From the NCBI GenBank assembly GCA_963704975.1, contig CAVPIK010000002.1, positions 62,001-126,000 on the forward strand: 64,000 nt of DNA, in the 5' to 3' direction. Shown one piece after another: positions 8,947 through 18,086 of this stretch (within the stretch, counting starts at the first letter, position 1; every line of letters starts with the position of its first letter). The stretch is from JAGNDO01 sp963704975 (GTDB lineage: Bacteria; Chloroflexota; Anaerolineae; Caldilineales; Caldilineaceae). The notes beneath the pieces are model-generated. The model worked only from the letters and a program-made list of their open reading frames with translations. It was not told where the DNA came from and made no database searches. Made by a program: the position numbers and the translations under genes.

Positions 8947-10290
8947 CTACCGTGACGCCATGAACCCCAGTTCGCTCAAACTGGGATAGGCGGGGAAGAG
9001 GGCGGCCAGGTGATCCGCGGGCAGGTCGGCTTGGATGGCCAGGGCGATGGGGGCGAGGACCTCGGCGGCGTGGTAGCCGAAGGCCAGGCCGCCCAGGACG
9101 CGGTCCGATTCCGGGTCGGTGACCAGCGTGACGAAGCCGGGACCGTCCAGCCCGCTCTCGGTAAGATAGGGCTTGAGGGCTTGGGCATAGGAGACCGTGC
9201 GGGTCGTCACGGCGATCCCCTGGGCCGCGGCCCGGTCCGGGGTGAGGCCGACTTGGGCCACTTGGGGATGGCTGAAGGCGGCTTCGATCCAGGCGGCGGG
9301 TTTGGGCGGCAGGGCGGTGACGCCGGCCGCGGTGCGGGCGGCGATCCAGGCCTGGGCTTGGGCTTTGTTGGCGATCAGGGGCGGGCCGGTGATGTCCCCG
9401 GCGGCGAAGATGTGGGGGACGGCGGTGCGGGCGAAGGCGTCCACGGCCAGGCCGTTGGCGGTCGCGCTCAACCCCGCTGCGTCCAGGTTCAGCCCCGCGG
9501 CGTCCGGGCGGCGACCGATGGCGAGGAAGGCTTTTTCGGCCCGGAAGGTGCGGCCATCGGCCAGGGTGGCGATCACTTCGGTCTCGGTGGCTTGGAGGGA
9601 GGCGGTGGCGGTTCCCTCGACCAACGTAACGCCTTGGGCCAGCAGGCTGTCGGTCAGGGCGTGGGCCAGGCTGCGGTCAAAGTCCGGCAGGACGCCGGAT
9701 TGGTTGACGAGCCAGGTGACCCGGATGCCCAAGGCGCTGAGGGCATAGACAAACTCGGTCCCGGTCACGCCCGCCGCCGATGACGAGCATGGAATCGGCC
9801 AGGTCGCTCAGACTGGCTGACAAAGCGGGGGGCGATGATGCGCTTGCCGTCGGGCTTCACGTCCGGCGGGAAGATGGGCACGGAGCCGCTGGCGATGATG
9901 GCGCGGTCGAAAGCCAGTTCGTGGCTGCCCTCCGCCGTGGTGACGGTGAGGCTGTGGGGGCTGCTGAACTGGGCCTTGCCCGTGATGACGGTGACCCCGG
10001 CGGCGGCCAGGCGGTCGGCTTCCTGGCCGTTGAAGGCGGCGGCGATCTGTTTGATGTGGGCGGTGAGGGCTTGGATATCCGCCGCGGGGAAGCGGGCGGC
10101 GGGATCCGCGTGTTCTTCCGCGGCGTGGAGGAGGACTTTGCTGGGCAGCAAGCTGGCCCAGCCGGCCCGTCCGCCCACGGGTCCGTCGCTGATCAGGGTG
10201 ACGTGCGCGCCGGCGTTGGGCGGCTTCGATGGCCGCGGTGATCCCCGCGGGTCCGCCGCCGATGATGGCGATTTGGGTGGGTGTGGTCAT
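8947..10290 (-). CDS. FAD-dependent pyridine nucleotide-disulfide oxidoreductase relative lacking the redox cysteines (frameshifted)
   Basis: A homologue of dihydrolipoamide dehydrogenase/mercuric reductase, about 447 residues. The N-terminal FAD Rossmann motif is IAIIGGGPAGITAA. The region that is normally GGTCxxxxCIPSK reads GGRAGWASLLPSK, so both active-site cysteines are replaced by alanine and leucine while the flanking GG and PSK remain. Then come AIIASGS, the NAD(P) domain with AFLAIGRRPD, the second FAD motif IFAAGDI, and a dimerisation domain with AAFSHPQVAQVGLT and YHAAEVLAPIALAI. Frames change near 10200 and 9770. The cysteine loss is inside an undisturbed stretch, so it is not an indel effect. 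Starts at ATG 10290 after AAGGAATC. A thiol-disulfide reaction is not expected; a flavin-only reductase role is inference. Confidence 0.8.
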
Positions 10291-10310
10291 GGGTGATTCC
10301 TTGGGTGAGG

Positions 10311-10334
10311 TTGGTTGATTGGTTGATTGGTTGG
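10311..10334. repeat. short tandem repeat (TTGGTTGA)n
   Basis: Three imperfect copies of an 8-base unit (TTGGTTGA) just upstream of the oxidoreductase start region. It is a simple-sequence tract with no other feature. Confidence 0.7.
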
Positions 10335-10440
10335 TTTTTGGATGCAGTTGGGGGGCGATTGGTCACAGAGATTCGACGTTCATTATATCGTACTGCTATA
10401 ATGCGGGAAGCAATCTGCCCAATGACTCAAAGGAAACCTC

Positions 10441-12503
10441 ATGTCTGACCACACCCACACCAACCGCCTGATCCACGAAACCTCCCCCTATCTGCGCCAG
10501 CATGCCCACAACCCGGTGGATTGGTTCCCCTGGGGCGAGGAGGCGTTGGCCAAGGCCAAGGCCGAGGACAAGCCGATCTTCCTCAGCATCGGCTACAGCG
10601 CCTGCCATTGGTGCCATGTGATGGAGCGGGAGAGTTTCGAGAACGAGACCGTGGCCGGGCTGATGAACGCCAGCTTTGTCAGCATCAAGGTGGACCGGGA
10701 GGAGCGGCCGGATCTGGACGCCATCTACATGGACGCGGTGCAGGTGATGACCGGCCAGGGCGGCTGGCCCATGAGCGTCTTTCTGACCCCGGAAGGGCAG
10801 CCCTTTTACGGCGGCACCTACTATCCGCCGGAGCCCCGCTATGGCATGCCCAGCTTTGTGCAGGTGCTGCATTCGGTCTCCAGCGCCTATGCAAAGCGCA
10901 AGGACGAGGTGACCGGCCAGGCCCAGCGGCTGACCGAGGCCCTGGCCAAGCTCAGCCTGCGCCAGGTGGAGGCCGGCTCGGATCTGAGCACGGCGACCCT
11001 GGACAGCGCGGCGGAGCAGTTGCGCCAATATTTCGACGAATATCACGGCGGCTTTGGCAGCCAGCCCAAGTTCCCGCAGCCCATGACCCAGGATTTTCTG
11101 CTCAGCCAGTACGCCCGCATCGGGCAGCCTGGACATGCTGATGATGGTGGAACTGACCCTGGACAAGATGGCCGACGGGGGCATTTACGATCACCTGGGC
11201 GGCGGCTTTCACCGCTACAGCGTGGACAACAAGTGGCTGGTCCCCCACTTCGAGAAGATGCTCTATGACAACGCCCAACTGCTGCGCACCTATCTCCATG
11301 CGTGGCAAGTGACCGGGCGGCCCCGCTACCGCCAGGTGGTGGAGGAGACCATCGACTATGTGCTGCGGGAGATGACCTCACCCGACGGCGGCTTCTACAG
11401 CACCCAGGACGCGGACAGCGAGGGCGAGGAGGGCAAGTTCTTTGTCTGGACCCCGGCGGAGGTGGAAGCCGTGCTGGGGCCGGACTTGGCCAAACTCTTC
11501 AACGCCGCCTATGGGGTGACGGCCACGGGCAATTTTGAGGGCAGCAACATTCTGCACACGGTCCGCACGGTGGAGGAGATCGCCCGCCGCTTCGGTCAAC
11601 CCGTGGAACAGGTGGAGGCCGAGCTGATCGCCGCCCGCCGTCAGCTCTTTTTGGAGCGGGAAAAACGCATCAAGCCGGGCCGGGACGAGAAGATTTTGGC
11701 CGAGTGGAACGGGCTGATGATCCACGCCCTGGCCGAGTGCGGGGTGACGTTGGACCGGCCCGACGCCCTGGAGGCCGCGGCGCAACGCGGCCAACTTCCT
11801 GCTTTCGCAACATGAGCCAGCCGGACGGCCGACTCTATCCGCAGCTACAAAGATGGCCAGGCCCGCTTCAACGCCTATTTGGAGGACTACGCCGCCTTCA
11901 TCCGCGGGCTGATTGCGCTCTACGAGGCCACCTTCGACCTGCGCTGGCTGGGCGAGGCCAGCCGGTTGGCCCGGCTGATGATCGAACAGTTTGTGGACGC
12001 GGACTTCGGCGGCTTCTTCCAGACCGGCGCGGACCACGAGACCCTGGTGATCCGGCGCAAGGATGTGATGGACAACGCCATCCCCAGCGGCAACAGCATG
12101 GCCGCGGAGGCCCTGCTGCGTCTGGCCGTGCTGACCGGGAACGTCGAATATCGCAACGAGGCCGCCCGCATTTTGCTCTTGACCCAAGAGGCCATGAGCA
12201 GCCAGCCCAGCGGTTTTGGCCGCATGTTGGGCGCGCTCGACACCTACCTGGCCCCCAGCCAGGAGGTCGCCATCGTGGGCGACCCGGCCATGGTCGGCAC
12301 CCAGGCACTGCTGTCCGTCGTGCGCCGCCACTATCTGCCCAACACGGTCCTGGGCCTCAAACACCCGGACCACGAAAACCCCCTGCCCCTGCTTCGAAAA
12401 CCGCACCCTGGTGAACGACAAACCGGCAGCCTACGTCTGCGAAAACTTCGCATGTAAGCTGCCGGTGACAGAGCCGGAGGCGTTGGCTCGGTTATTGAGC
12501 TGA
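10441..12503 (+). CDS. YyaL/DUF255 thioredoxin-domain protein (SSP411 family), frameshifted
   Basis: About 685 residues, the usual length of the family related to human SPATA20. The N-terminal thioredoxin-like domain (about 1-165) contains HNPVDWFPWGEEA, the CHWCHVM motif near residue 59 and GGWPMSVFLTPEG. The C-terminal (alpha/alpha)6 barrel includes GGGFHRYSVDNKWLVPHFEKMLYDNAQLL, STQDADSEGEEGKFF, DEKILAEWNGLMI and IPSGNSMAAEALLRLA. The chain changes frame near 11130, 11790-11840 and 12395. Without correction it breaks into pieces starting at 10441, 11135 and 11879, and the true terminus (FACKLPVTEPEALARLLS) is in a third frame. The start ATG 10441 follows AAAGGAAACC. Biochemical function in bacteria is unsettled. 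Confidence 0.85.
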
Positions 12504-12508
12504 CGTAA

Positions 12509-12598
12509 TGACGTGTTGCGTGTTGACGTGTTGCGTGGTCGATCTGGCGCGTCCACGGGCATGAACCCGCTCTCCACGTTACTCAATACTCAACACAT
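12509..12598. repeat. repeat-rich palindrome between convergent genes
   Basis: A 15-base direct repeat (TGACGTGTTGCGTG plus one base, twice, 12509-12538) forms the left arm; an imperfect right arm (CCACGTTACTCAATACTCAACACATC spread over 12574-12599) closes it. It fills the 97-base gap between the stop codons of the DUF255 gene and ald. The GTGTTGCGTG unit also builds the palindrome at 20801-20866. Confidence 0.6.
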
Positions 12599-12600
12599 CT

Positions 12601-13710
12601 TCACCCTAACGCCGCCGTCGGGTCCGTGAAGGTCATGCCAAAGCTCTCGGCCACGGCTTCGTAGGTGAGCTGGCCCTGGTGGGTGTTGAGGCCGTGGAGC
12701 AGGGCGTCGTTGCCCCGGATGGCGTCCAGGCCGCCGCCGGCGAGACGCAGGGTGTAGGGCAGGGTCTGGTTGGTGAGGGCGTGGGTGCTGGTGTGGGGGA
12801 CGGCCCCAGGCATGTTGGCCACGCAGTAGTGGATCACGTCGTCGATCACGAAGACGGGGTCGCTGTGGGTGGTGGGGCGGCTGGTCTCCACACAGCCGCC
12901 CTGGTCCACGGCCACGTCCACCAGGACCGAGCCTTTCTTCATCTGGGGCAGCATCTTGCGGGTGACCAGCCAGGGGGCGCGGCCGCCGGGGATCAGCACG
13001 GCGCCGATCACCAGATCCGCGGCGAAGACGGCCTCTTCGATGTTGTGCTCGTTGCTGGTGCGGGTCTGGATGCGCCCGCCGAAGACGTCGTCCAGGTATT
13101 GCAGCCGGTCGTGGTGGATGTCCAGGATCACCACATCCGCGCCCAGGCCGATGGCCATTTTGGCGGCGTTGGTGCCCACGGTGCCGCCGCCCAGGACGGC
13201 CACCTTGCCCGGGGCCACGCCGGGCACGCCGCCCAGCAGCACGCCCCGTCCGCCGTGGTGACGCTCCAAATAGGAGGCCCCGACTTGGGTGGCCATGCGT
13301 CCGGCCACTTCGCTCATGGGCATGAGCAGGGGCAATTTGCCGTCCTTGGTCTGGACGGTCTCGTAGGCCACGGCGGTGGTGCCGGATTCGATCAGTCGCT
13401 CGGTCAACTCCTGATCTGCGGCCAGGTGCAGATAGGTAAAGAGCAGCAGGTCCGAGCGCAGGAAGCCATATTCGGCGGCGACGGGTTCCTTGACCTTGAC
13501 CACCATTTCGGCGGCCCAGGCATCTTCGGCCCCGGGCACAATTTCGGCCCCGGCGGCAATATATTCGGCATCGGACATAGAACTGCCCAGACCGGCCCCG
13601 CTCTGCACCAACACCCGATGACCCCGGCGGGTGAGGGTAGCCACCGCCCCCGGTGTCATACCCACTCGATTTTCACTGTTTTTGATCTCTTTTGGCAGCC
13701 CAATGATCAT
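12601..13710 (-). CDS. ald: alanine dehydrogenase
   Basis: Intact 369-residue NAD-dependent alanine dehydrogenase, catalysing L-alanine + NAD + water to pyruvate + ammonium + NADH. Start ATG 13710 (MIIGLPKEIKNSENRVGMTPGAV) follows AAGGAGACAAGC. The N-terminal block contains the catalytic lysine region (VVKVKEPVAAEYGFLR) and MSEVAGRMATQVGA. The NAD-binding Rossmann motif is VAVLGGGTVGTNAAKMAIGLGADV near residue 170. DVAVDQGGCVETSRPTTHSDP carries the catalytic aspartate. The C-terminus matches the family length. It is divergent from the aldehyde dehydrogenase gene and opens a block of amino-acid catabolic genes; its job is probably to feed alanine nitrogen and carbon into central metabolism. 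Confidence 0.96.
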   Translation of the reverse strand: MIIGLPKEIKNSENRVGMTPGAVATLTRRGHRVLVQSGAGLGSSMSDAEYIAAGAEIVPGAEDAWAAEMVVKVKEPVAAEYGFLRSDLLLFTYLHLAADQELTERLIESGTTAVAYETVQTKDGKLPLLMPMSEVAGRMATQVGASYLERHHGGRGVLLGGVPGVAPGKVAVLGGGTVGTNAAKMAIGLGADVVILDIHHDRLQYLDDVFGGRIQTRTSNEHNIEEAVFAADLVIGAVLIPGGRAPWLVTRKMLPQMKKGSVLVDVAVDQGGCVETSRPTTHSDPVFVIDDVIHYCVANMPGAVPHTSTHALTNQTLPYTLRLAGGGLDAIRGNDALLHGLNTHQGQLTYEAVAESFGMTFTDPTAALG

Positions 13711-13905
13711 GCTTGTCTCCTTGTGTGGCGATTTATCGTCGTTGATAGAAATCGATCGAGGGCTAAACAAACACCCCCCGGATCAAAGTTTATCAGGTGG
13801 CCGTGGCTTAGGCAAGAACAAAAGAATAAGTCCTCTGGAAAAAGATCGTCTTCACTACGCAAAGACGCCAAGACACCAAGAGAAAGGAAACCCAATGAAA
13901 TTGCC

Positions 13906-15381
13906 ATGCAGACCAATCTCTACATCAACAACCAGTGGCTGCCCGCCGAAAGCGGCGAAACCTTCCCCGTGGACAACCCGGCCACGGAAGAAATCCTGGC
14001 CCAGGTGCAGCGGGGCGGCCCGGCGGATGTGAACCGGGCCGTGGCCGCGGCCAAAGCCGCCTTTGACGAGTGGCGCTGGATTCCCGCCGGGGATCGGGCC
14101 TCCATGCTGCATGAGGTCTTCGACAAGGTGGCGGCCCATTCCGAGGAGTTGGTGGCCTTGCTCACCCAGGAGGAGGGCAAGCCCGTGGGCGAGAACGAGG
14201 AGGAGGTGCTGTGGACCGGCACGACCTTCCGCTACTATGCCGAGATGGCCCGCAACCTGCGGGGCAAGGTGATCCCCAGCGGGGAGCGCAGCCAGCTCAA
14301 CATGGTGCTCAAGGAGCCCTTCGGCGTGGTGGGCTGCATTGTGCCGTGGAACTATCCCCTGCTCCTGCTGTCGTGGAAGATGGCCCCGGCCCTGGCCGCG
14401 GGCAACACGGTGGTGATCAAGCCCAGCGAGATGACGCCCCTGGCCACCCTGCGCTTTGTGGAGTTGTGCTGCGATCACCTGCCCCCCGGCGTGGTCAACG
14501 TGGTGCCGGGCTTTGGGGATGCCGGGCAAGCCCTGGTCGAGCATCGGGACGTGCCCGTGATCGCCTTCACCGGCTCCGTGGCCACGGGGCAGAAGATCGC
14601 CAGCATCGCCGCGCCCATGATGAAGCATACCCATTTGGAGCTGGGCGGCAAGGACGCCTTTGTGGTGGCCCCGGACGCGGACATGGAGAGCGCCATCGAG
14701 GCCCTGGCCTATTCGGCGCTGATCAACGCCGGGCAGGTCTGCACCAGCTCCGAGCGCATCTACGTCCCCAACGCCATGCGGGACGCCTTCGCCTCGGGGA
14801 TCGCCGACTTTGTGGGCAGCCTGAAAGTGGGCAACGGCCTGGACGCGGGCACGGACATGGGGCCGATGATCGGGGCGCGCTATCGCCAGAAGGTGGTGGA
14901 TCAGGTCAACGCAGCCCGGTCCCAGGGCGCGCGCATCCTGACCGGTGGGGTGGTCCCCGAAGGCAAGGGCTATTTCTACCGCCCCACGGTGCTTGTCGAC
15001 GTGGATCACACGATGAAAATTATGGCTGAGGAAACATTCGGCCCCACCATTCCTATCATGGGCTACAACGACTTTGACGAGGCTATTCGCCTGGTCAACG
15101 ACAGCCCGTATGGCCTGGGCTCCACCCTGCGCAGCAACGACCCCAAGCTGATCAAGCGCTATTACGAAGAGGTCAAGGCCGGGACGATCTGGATCAACGA
15201 CCCGCTGACGGACAACTATGCCGGGCCTTTTGGCGGCATGAAATACACCGGCGGCGGGCGGGAGTTGGGCGAGGAGGGGCTGTTGACCTTCATGGAAACC
15301 AAGCATGTGCATTGGGATTTTGACGATACGCCCAAAAGTTGGTGGCTTGCCGTACGCGTGATGCCAGCGCAGGTTGAGTAG
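13906..15381 (+). CDS. NAD-dependent aldehyde dehydrogenase (betaine/aminoaldehyde type)
   Basis: Intact 491-residue ALDH. The open frame extends far upstream, but only antisense to ald; ATG 13906 (MQTNLYINNQWLPAESGE) matches the family start. Motifs: VVGCIVPWNYPLLLLSWKMAPALAAGNTVVIKPSEMTP, the NAD-loop glutamate in LELGGKDAF (about residue 245), the catalytic cysteine in GQVCTSSERIY (about 280), and EETFGPTIPIM near 365. It resembles betaine-aldehyde, gamma-aminobutyraldehyde or succinate-semialdehyde dehydrogenases. Next to a GABA-transaminase-like gene, an aminoaldehyde or semialdehyde substrate is likely. The last residues (MPAQVE) are encoded by the left end of an inverted-repeat element that also supplies the stop codon. 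Confidence 0.92.
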   Translation: MQTNLYINNQWLPAESGETFPVDNPATEEILAQVQRGGPADVNRAVAAAKAAFDEWRWIPAGDRASMLHEVFDKVAAHSEELVALLTQEEGKPVGENEEEVLWTGTTFRYYAEMARNLRGKVIPSGERSQLNMVLKEPFGVVGCIVPWNYPLLLLSWKMAPALAAGNTVVIKPSEMTPLATLRFVELCCDHLPPGVVNVVPGFGDAGQALVEHRDVPVIAFTGSVATGQKIASIAAPMMKHTHLELGGKDAFVVAPDADMESAIEALAYSALINAGQVCTSSERIYVPNAMRDAFASGIADFVGSLKVGNGLDAGTDMGPMIGARYRQKVVDQVNAARSQGARILTGGVVPEGKGYFYRPTVLVDVDHTMKIMAEETFGPTIPIMGYNDFDEAIRLVNDSPYGLGSTLRSNDPKLIKRYYEEVKAGTIWINDPLTDNYAGPFGGMKYTGGGRELGEEGLLTFMETKHVHWDFDDTPKSWWLAVRVMPAQVE

Positions 15382-15507
15382 GTCGGGGCAGTTTCCGACC
15401 GTATCGAAACCGAAGCGGGTCGACATCGGCGTGCGGTTTCGATACGCCATCCAGCTCAGTCCATCCGGTTCGCGGAGTTCTACGGCGGCGGCTACTCAAC
15501 CTGCGCT
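15366..15507. repeat. 142-base element with 16-base terminal inverted repeats
   Basis: Perfect terminal inverted repeats AGCGCAGGTTGAGTAG at 15366-15381 and its complement at 15492-15507. Inside lie two further hairpins: GGTCGG/CCGACC (15381-15400) and GTATCGAAACCG with its complement (15401-15412, 15434-15445). No transposase is encoded and no clear target-site duplication was seen, so it is MITE-like. Its left terminal repeat contains the TAG stop codon of the aldehyde dehydrogenase gene. Confidence 0.8.
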
Positions 15508-15583
15508 AGACCGGTGGTGCGAAAAACCGCACAGATCCGAAATTTTTGTTCATCCAAATCTTTCCCAAAACAAGGAGACGTCA

Positions 15584-16869
15584 ATGACTGACTCGCAGAC
15601 GACCCAAATGCAAAACTTGTCCCCCGTGTGGACGCACATGTCCGATCTCGTGATCGATCACGCGTCCGGATCGTGGGTCTATTCGACCGACGGCCGCAAA
15701 GTCCTCGACTTCACCTCCGGCATTGGGGTGACGAACACGGGGCATTGCCATCCCCGGGTGGTGGCGGCGGCCCAGGCCCAGGTGGGCAAGCTGATCCACG
15801 GCCAGATCAACATTGTCTTTCATCCCCCGGCGTTGAAGTTGGCCGAGAAGCTGCGGGAGGTGGTGCCGGCGGGGCTGGACACCTTCTTCTTCTCCAACAG
15901 CGGCGCGGAGGCGGTGGAGGCGTCCATCAAGCTGGCCCGCCAGGCCACGGGGCGCACCAACATCATCGTCTTCCAGGGCGGCTTCCACGGGCGCACCATC
16001 GGGGCCATGAGTTTGACCACCAGCAAGACCATCTATCGGGTGGGCTATCAGCCGCTGATGGCCGGGGTTTTTGTGGCCCCGTATGCGTACTGTCATCGCT
16101 GCCCGGTCAAGCGGGCGGCCAATCTGCCGGACGGGGAATGCTGCAACAATCCCCTGGACCAGGTGCGCCTGCTGCTCAAACAGCAGACCGCGCCCCAAGA
16201 GACCGCGGCCATTTTGGTGGAGCCGGTGCTGGGCGAGGGCGGCTATGTCATGCCCCCGGCCAGCTTTATGCAGGGGCTTGCGGAAGATCTGCGACGAGCA
16301 CGGCATTTTGTTGATCGCCGACGAGGTGCAGAGCGGCTTTGGACGCACGGGCAAATTCTTCGCCGTGGAGCATTTCGGCGTGACGCCGGACATCCTGATC
16401 ATGGCCAAGGGGCTGGCCAGCGGCTTCCCCCTCAGCGGCATCGCCGCCCGCCGGGAGATCATGGACAAGTGGATCCCCGGCAGCCACGGCGGCACCTACG
16501 GCGGCAACGCGGTGAGCTGCGCCGCGGCCGTGGAGACCATCGACGTGATCCGGGACGAGGGGCTGCTGCAAAATGCGGTGGAGCGGGGCGCGCAACTGAC
16601 CGACGGGCTGACCGAGCTGCAAGGCCGCTTCCCCATCGCCGACGTGCGGGGCGCGGGGCTGATGGTGGGCGTGGAGTTCGCCGACGATGTGGCCTATGGC
16701 ACGGTCGGGCAAAATCAGCAAGGCCTGTCTGGACCAAGATATGCTCCTCCTCACCACGAGCATCTATGAAACCATCCGCTTCATCCCGCCCCTGACCGTC
16801 AGCGCCGAGGAGATCGAGGCCGGTCTGCGCATCTTCGAGCGGGCGTTGGCGCAGGTATTTGGCGGGTAA
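15584..16869 (+). CDS. class III aminotransferase, 4-aminobutyrate transaminase-like (two frameshifts)
   Basis: PLP-dependent omega-transaminase of about 428 residues. Start ATG 15584 (MTDSQTTQMQNLSPVW) follows CAAGGAGACG. Motifs: DFTSGIGVTNTGHCHP, the phosphate/substrate site FFFSNSGAEAVEASIKLAR, GGFHGRTIGAMSLTTSK, a CxxC-like CHRCPVKRAANLPDGECC insert, the cofactor aspartate in LLIADEVQSGFGRTGKFF, and the Schiff-base lysine in MAKGLASGFPLS. Removing one base at 16278-16279 (CTTGCGG should be CTGCGG) and one G near 16706 gives one continuous chain ending IFERALAQVFGG. It lies downstream of the aldehyde dehydrogenase, the usual transaminase/semialdehyde-dehydrogenase pair that converts GABA-like amines to dicarboxylic acids. 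The exact amine is not determined. Confidence 0.85.
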
Positions 16870-16969
16870 AAATAGGCCACGGATCGAACGGATGAGACGG
16901 ATCAAACCGGATTTTTTAAAAGAAATCCGGTTTGATCCGTTCGATCCGTTTCATCCGTGGCCTATTTTT
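16868..16969. repeat. 102-base palindromic element, family A copy 1
   Basis: Two arms of 47 bases (16868-16914 and 16923-16969) pair with few mismatches; the outer ends are AAAAATAGGCCACGGAT and the complement. The arms contain 9-base units of the type GGATCGAAC. The element begins inside the TAA stop codon (16867-16869) of the aminotransferase gene. A second copy with the same outer 25 bases, one mismatch, lies at 28259-28354. Confidence 0.88.
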
Positions 16970-17107
16970 GCATTGCCGAACGACCTATTTTTGGTTTGAC
17001 CGTTCGCATTTCGTGGGTTATCATGTGTAAGCCCTCTGTAATTCCGCAACAATTATCACCAACCACCAAACTAACCCAATCAACCCCTCTCTGCGAGAAC
17101 CATCAAG

Positions 17108-18086
17108 ATGTCTCGATACGCGATCCGACGCGTCCTACAGGCGATCCCGCTGCTGATTGTGCTCAGCGTACTGCTCTTTTTATTGGTGCGTATCGCGCCC
17201 GGCGGTCCCCTGGCCCAGGCCGAACGCAACCCCAATATCACCGCCGAACAGGTGGAAAAGATCCGGGAGCGGCTGGGGTTGAACCAACCCCTCTATGTCC
17301 AATATGGCCAGTGGATAGGCAAAATTGTCCTGGAAGGGGATCTGGGCAACTCTATCAAGAGCAACCGGCCCGTGGCCACCATGATCGGCGAGCGCATCCC
17401 CAACACGCTGCTGTTGGTGGGGGTGGCCTTTCTGCTCACCCTGATCGTGGCGATTCCCATCGGCGCGTTCAGCGCCCGCTATCAATATTCCCTCTTTGAC
17501 TACATCGCCACCACCTTCACCTTTGCCGGCCAGTCTGTGCCCATCTATTGGCTGGGGTTGATGGGCATTCTGCTTTTCTATGTGACCTTGGACAACCCCT
17601 TCACCGGCAAGCCTCTGCTGCCCGCCGGGGGCATGTACTCCATCGGCGGCGCCCAAGGTGCTGGGCGATCTGATCTGGCACATGATCATGCCCGTGGTCA
17701 CCTTGAGCCTGGCCTGGACCGCCTGGTATTCCCGCTTCTTTCGGGCCAGCATGTTGGAGGTGCTCCACGCCGACTATGTGCGCACGGCCCGCTCCAAGGG
17801 GCTGACCGAGCGCCGGGTGATCTATGGTCACGCCATGCGCAACGCCATCATGCCCCTGATCACCATGATCGCCCTGGATCTGCCCTCCCTCTTTGCCGGT
17901 GCGCTCTTTGTGGAGACCATCTTCTCGTGGCCGGGGATGGGGCGACTCTTTTGGGAGGCGGCGAGAGGGCGGGATTACCCGGTGCTGCTGGGGGTGATCC
18001 TGATCAACGCCGGCGTCATTGTCGTGGCCAACATCGTGGCCGATCTCCTTTACAGTGTCATCGATCCGCGAGTGCGCTATGAGTGA
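17108..18086 (+). CDS. Dpp/Opp-like peptide ABC transporter permease, DppB type (one frameshift)
   Basis: First membrane subunit of a peptide/nickel-family importer. Start ATG 17108 (MSRYAIRRVLQAIPLLIVLS). Family features: LLVRIAPGGPLAQAERNP, EKIRERLGLNQPLYVQYGQW, ERIPNTLLLVGVAFLLTLIVAIPIG, and the EAA loop DYVRTARSKGLTERRVIYGHAMRNA. One extra C near 17650 (GCCCAAG for GCCAAG) breaks the frame; without it the chain runs to VIDPRVRYE and about 325 residues. Its stop overlaps the start of the DppC-type gene by 8 bases. No ATPase genes are in this cluster, so it must borrow ATPases from elsewhere. Confidence 0.9.

Noticed and set aside
12509..12600. Short repeats considered as a CRISPR array
   Set aside because: Only two directly repeated units without regular spacers; the structure is a palindrome. 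No cas genes are present in the window.
12679..13905. Upstream extension of the aldehyde dehydrogenase frame to about 900 residues
   Set aside because: The extension is antisense to alanine dehydrogenase and shows the His/Gly-rich composition of a shadow frame; the family start is at 13906.
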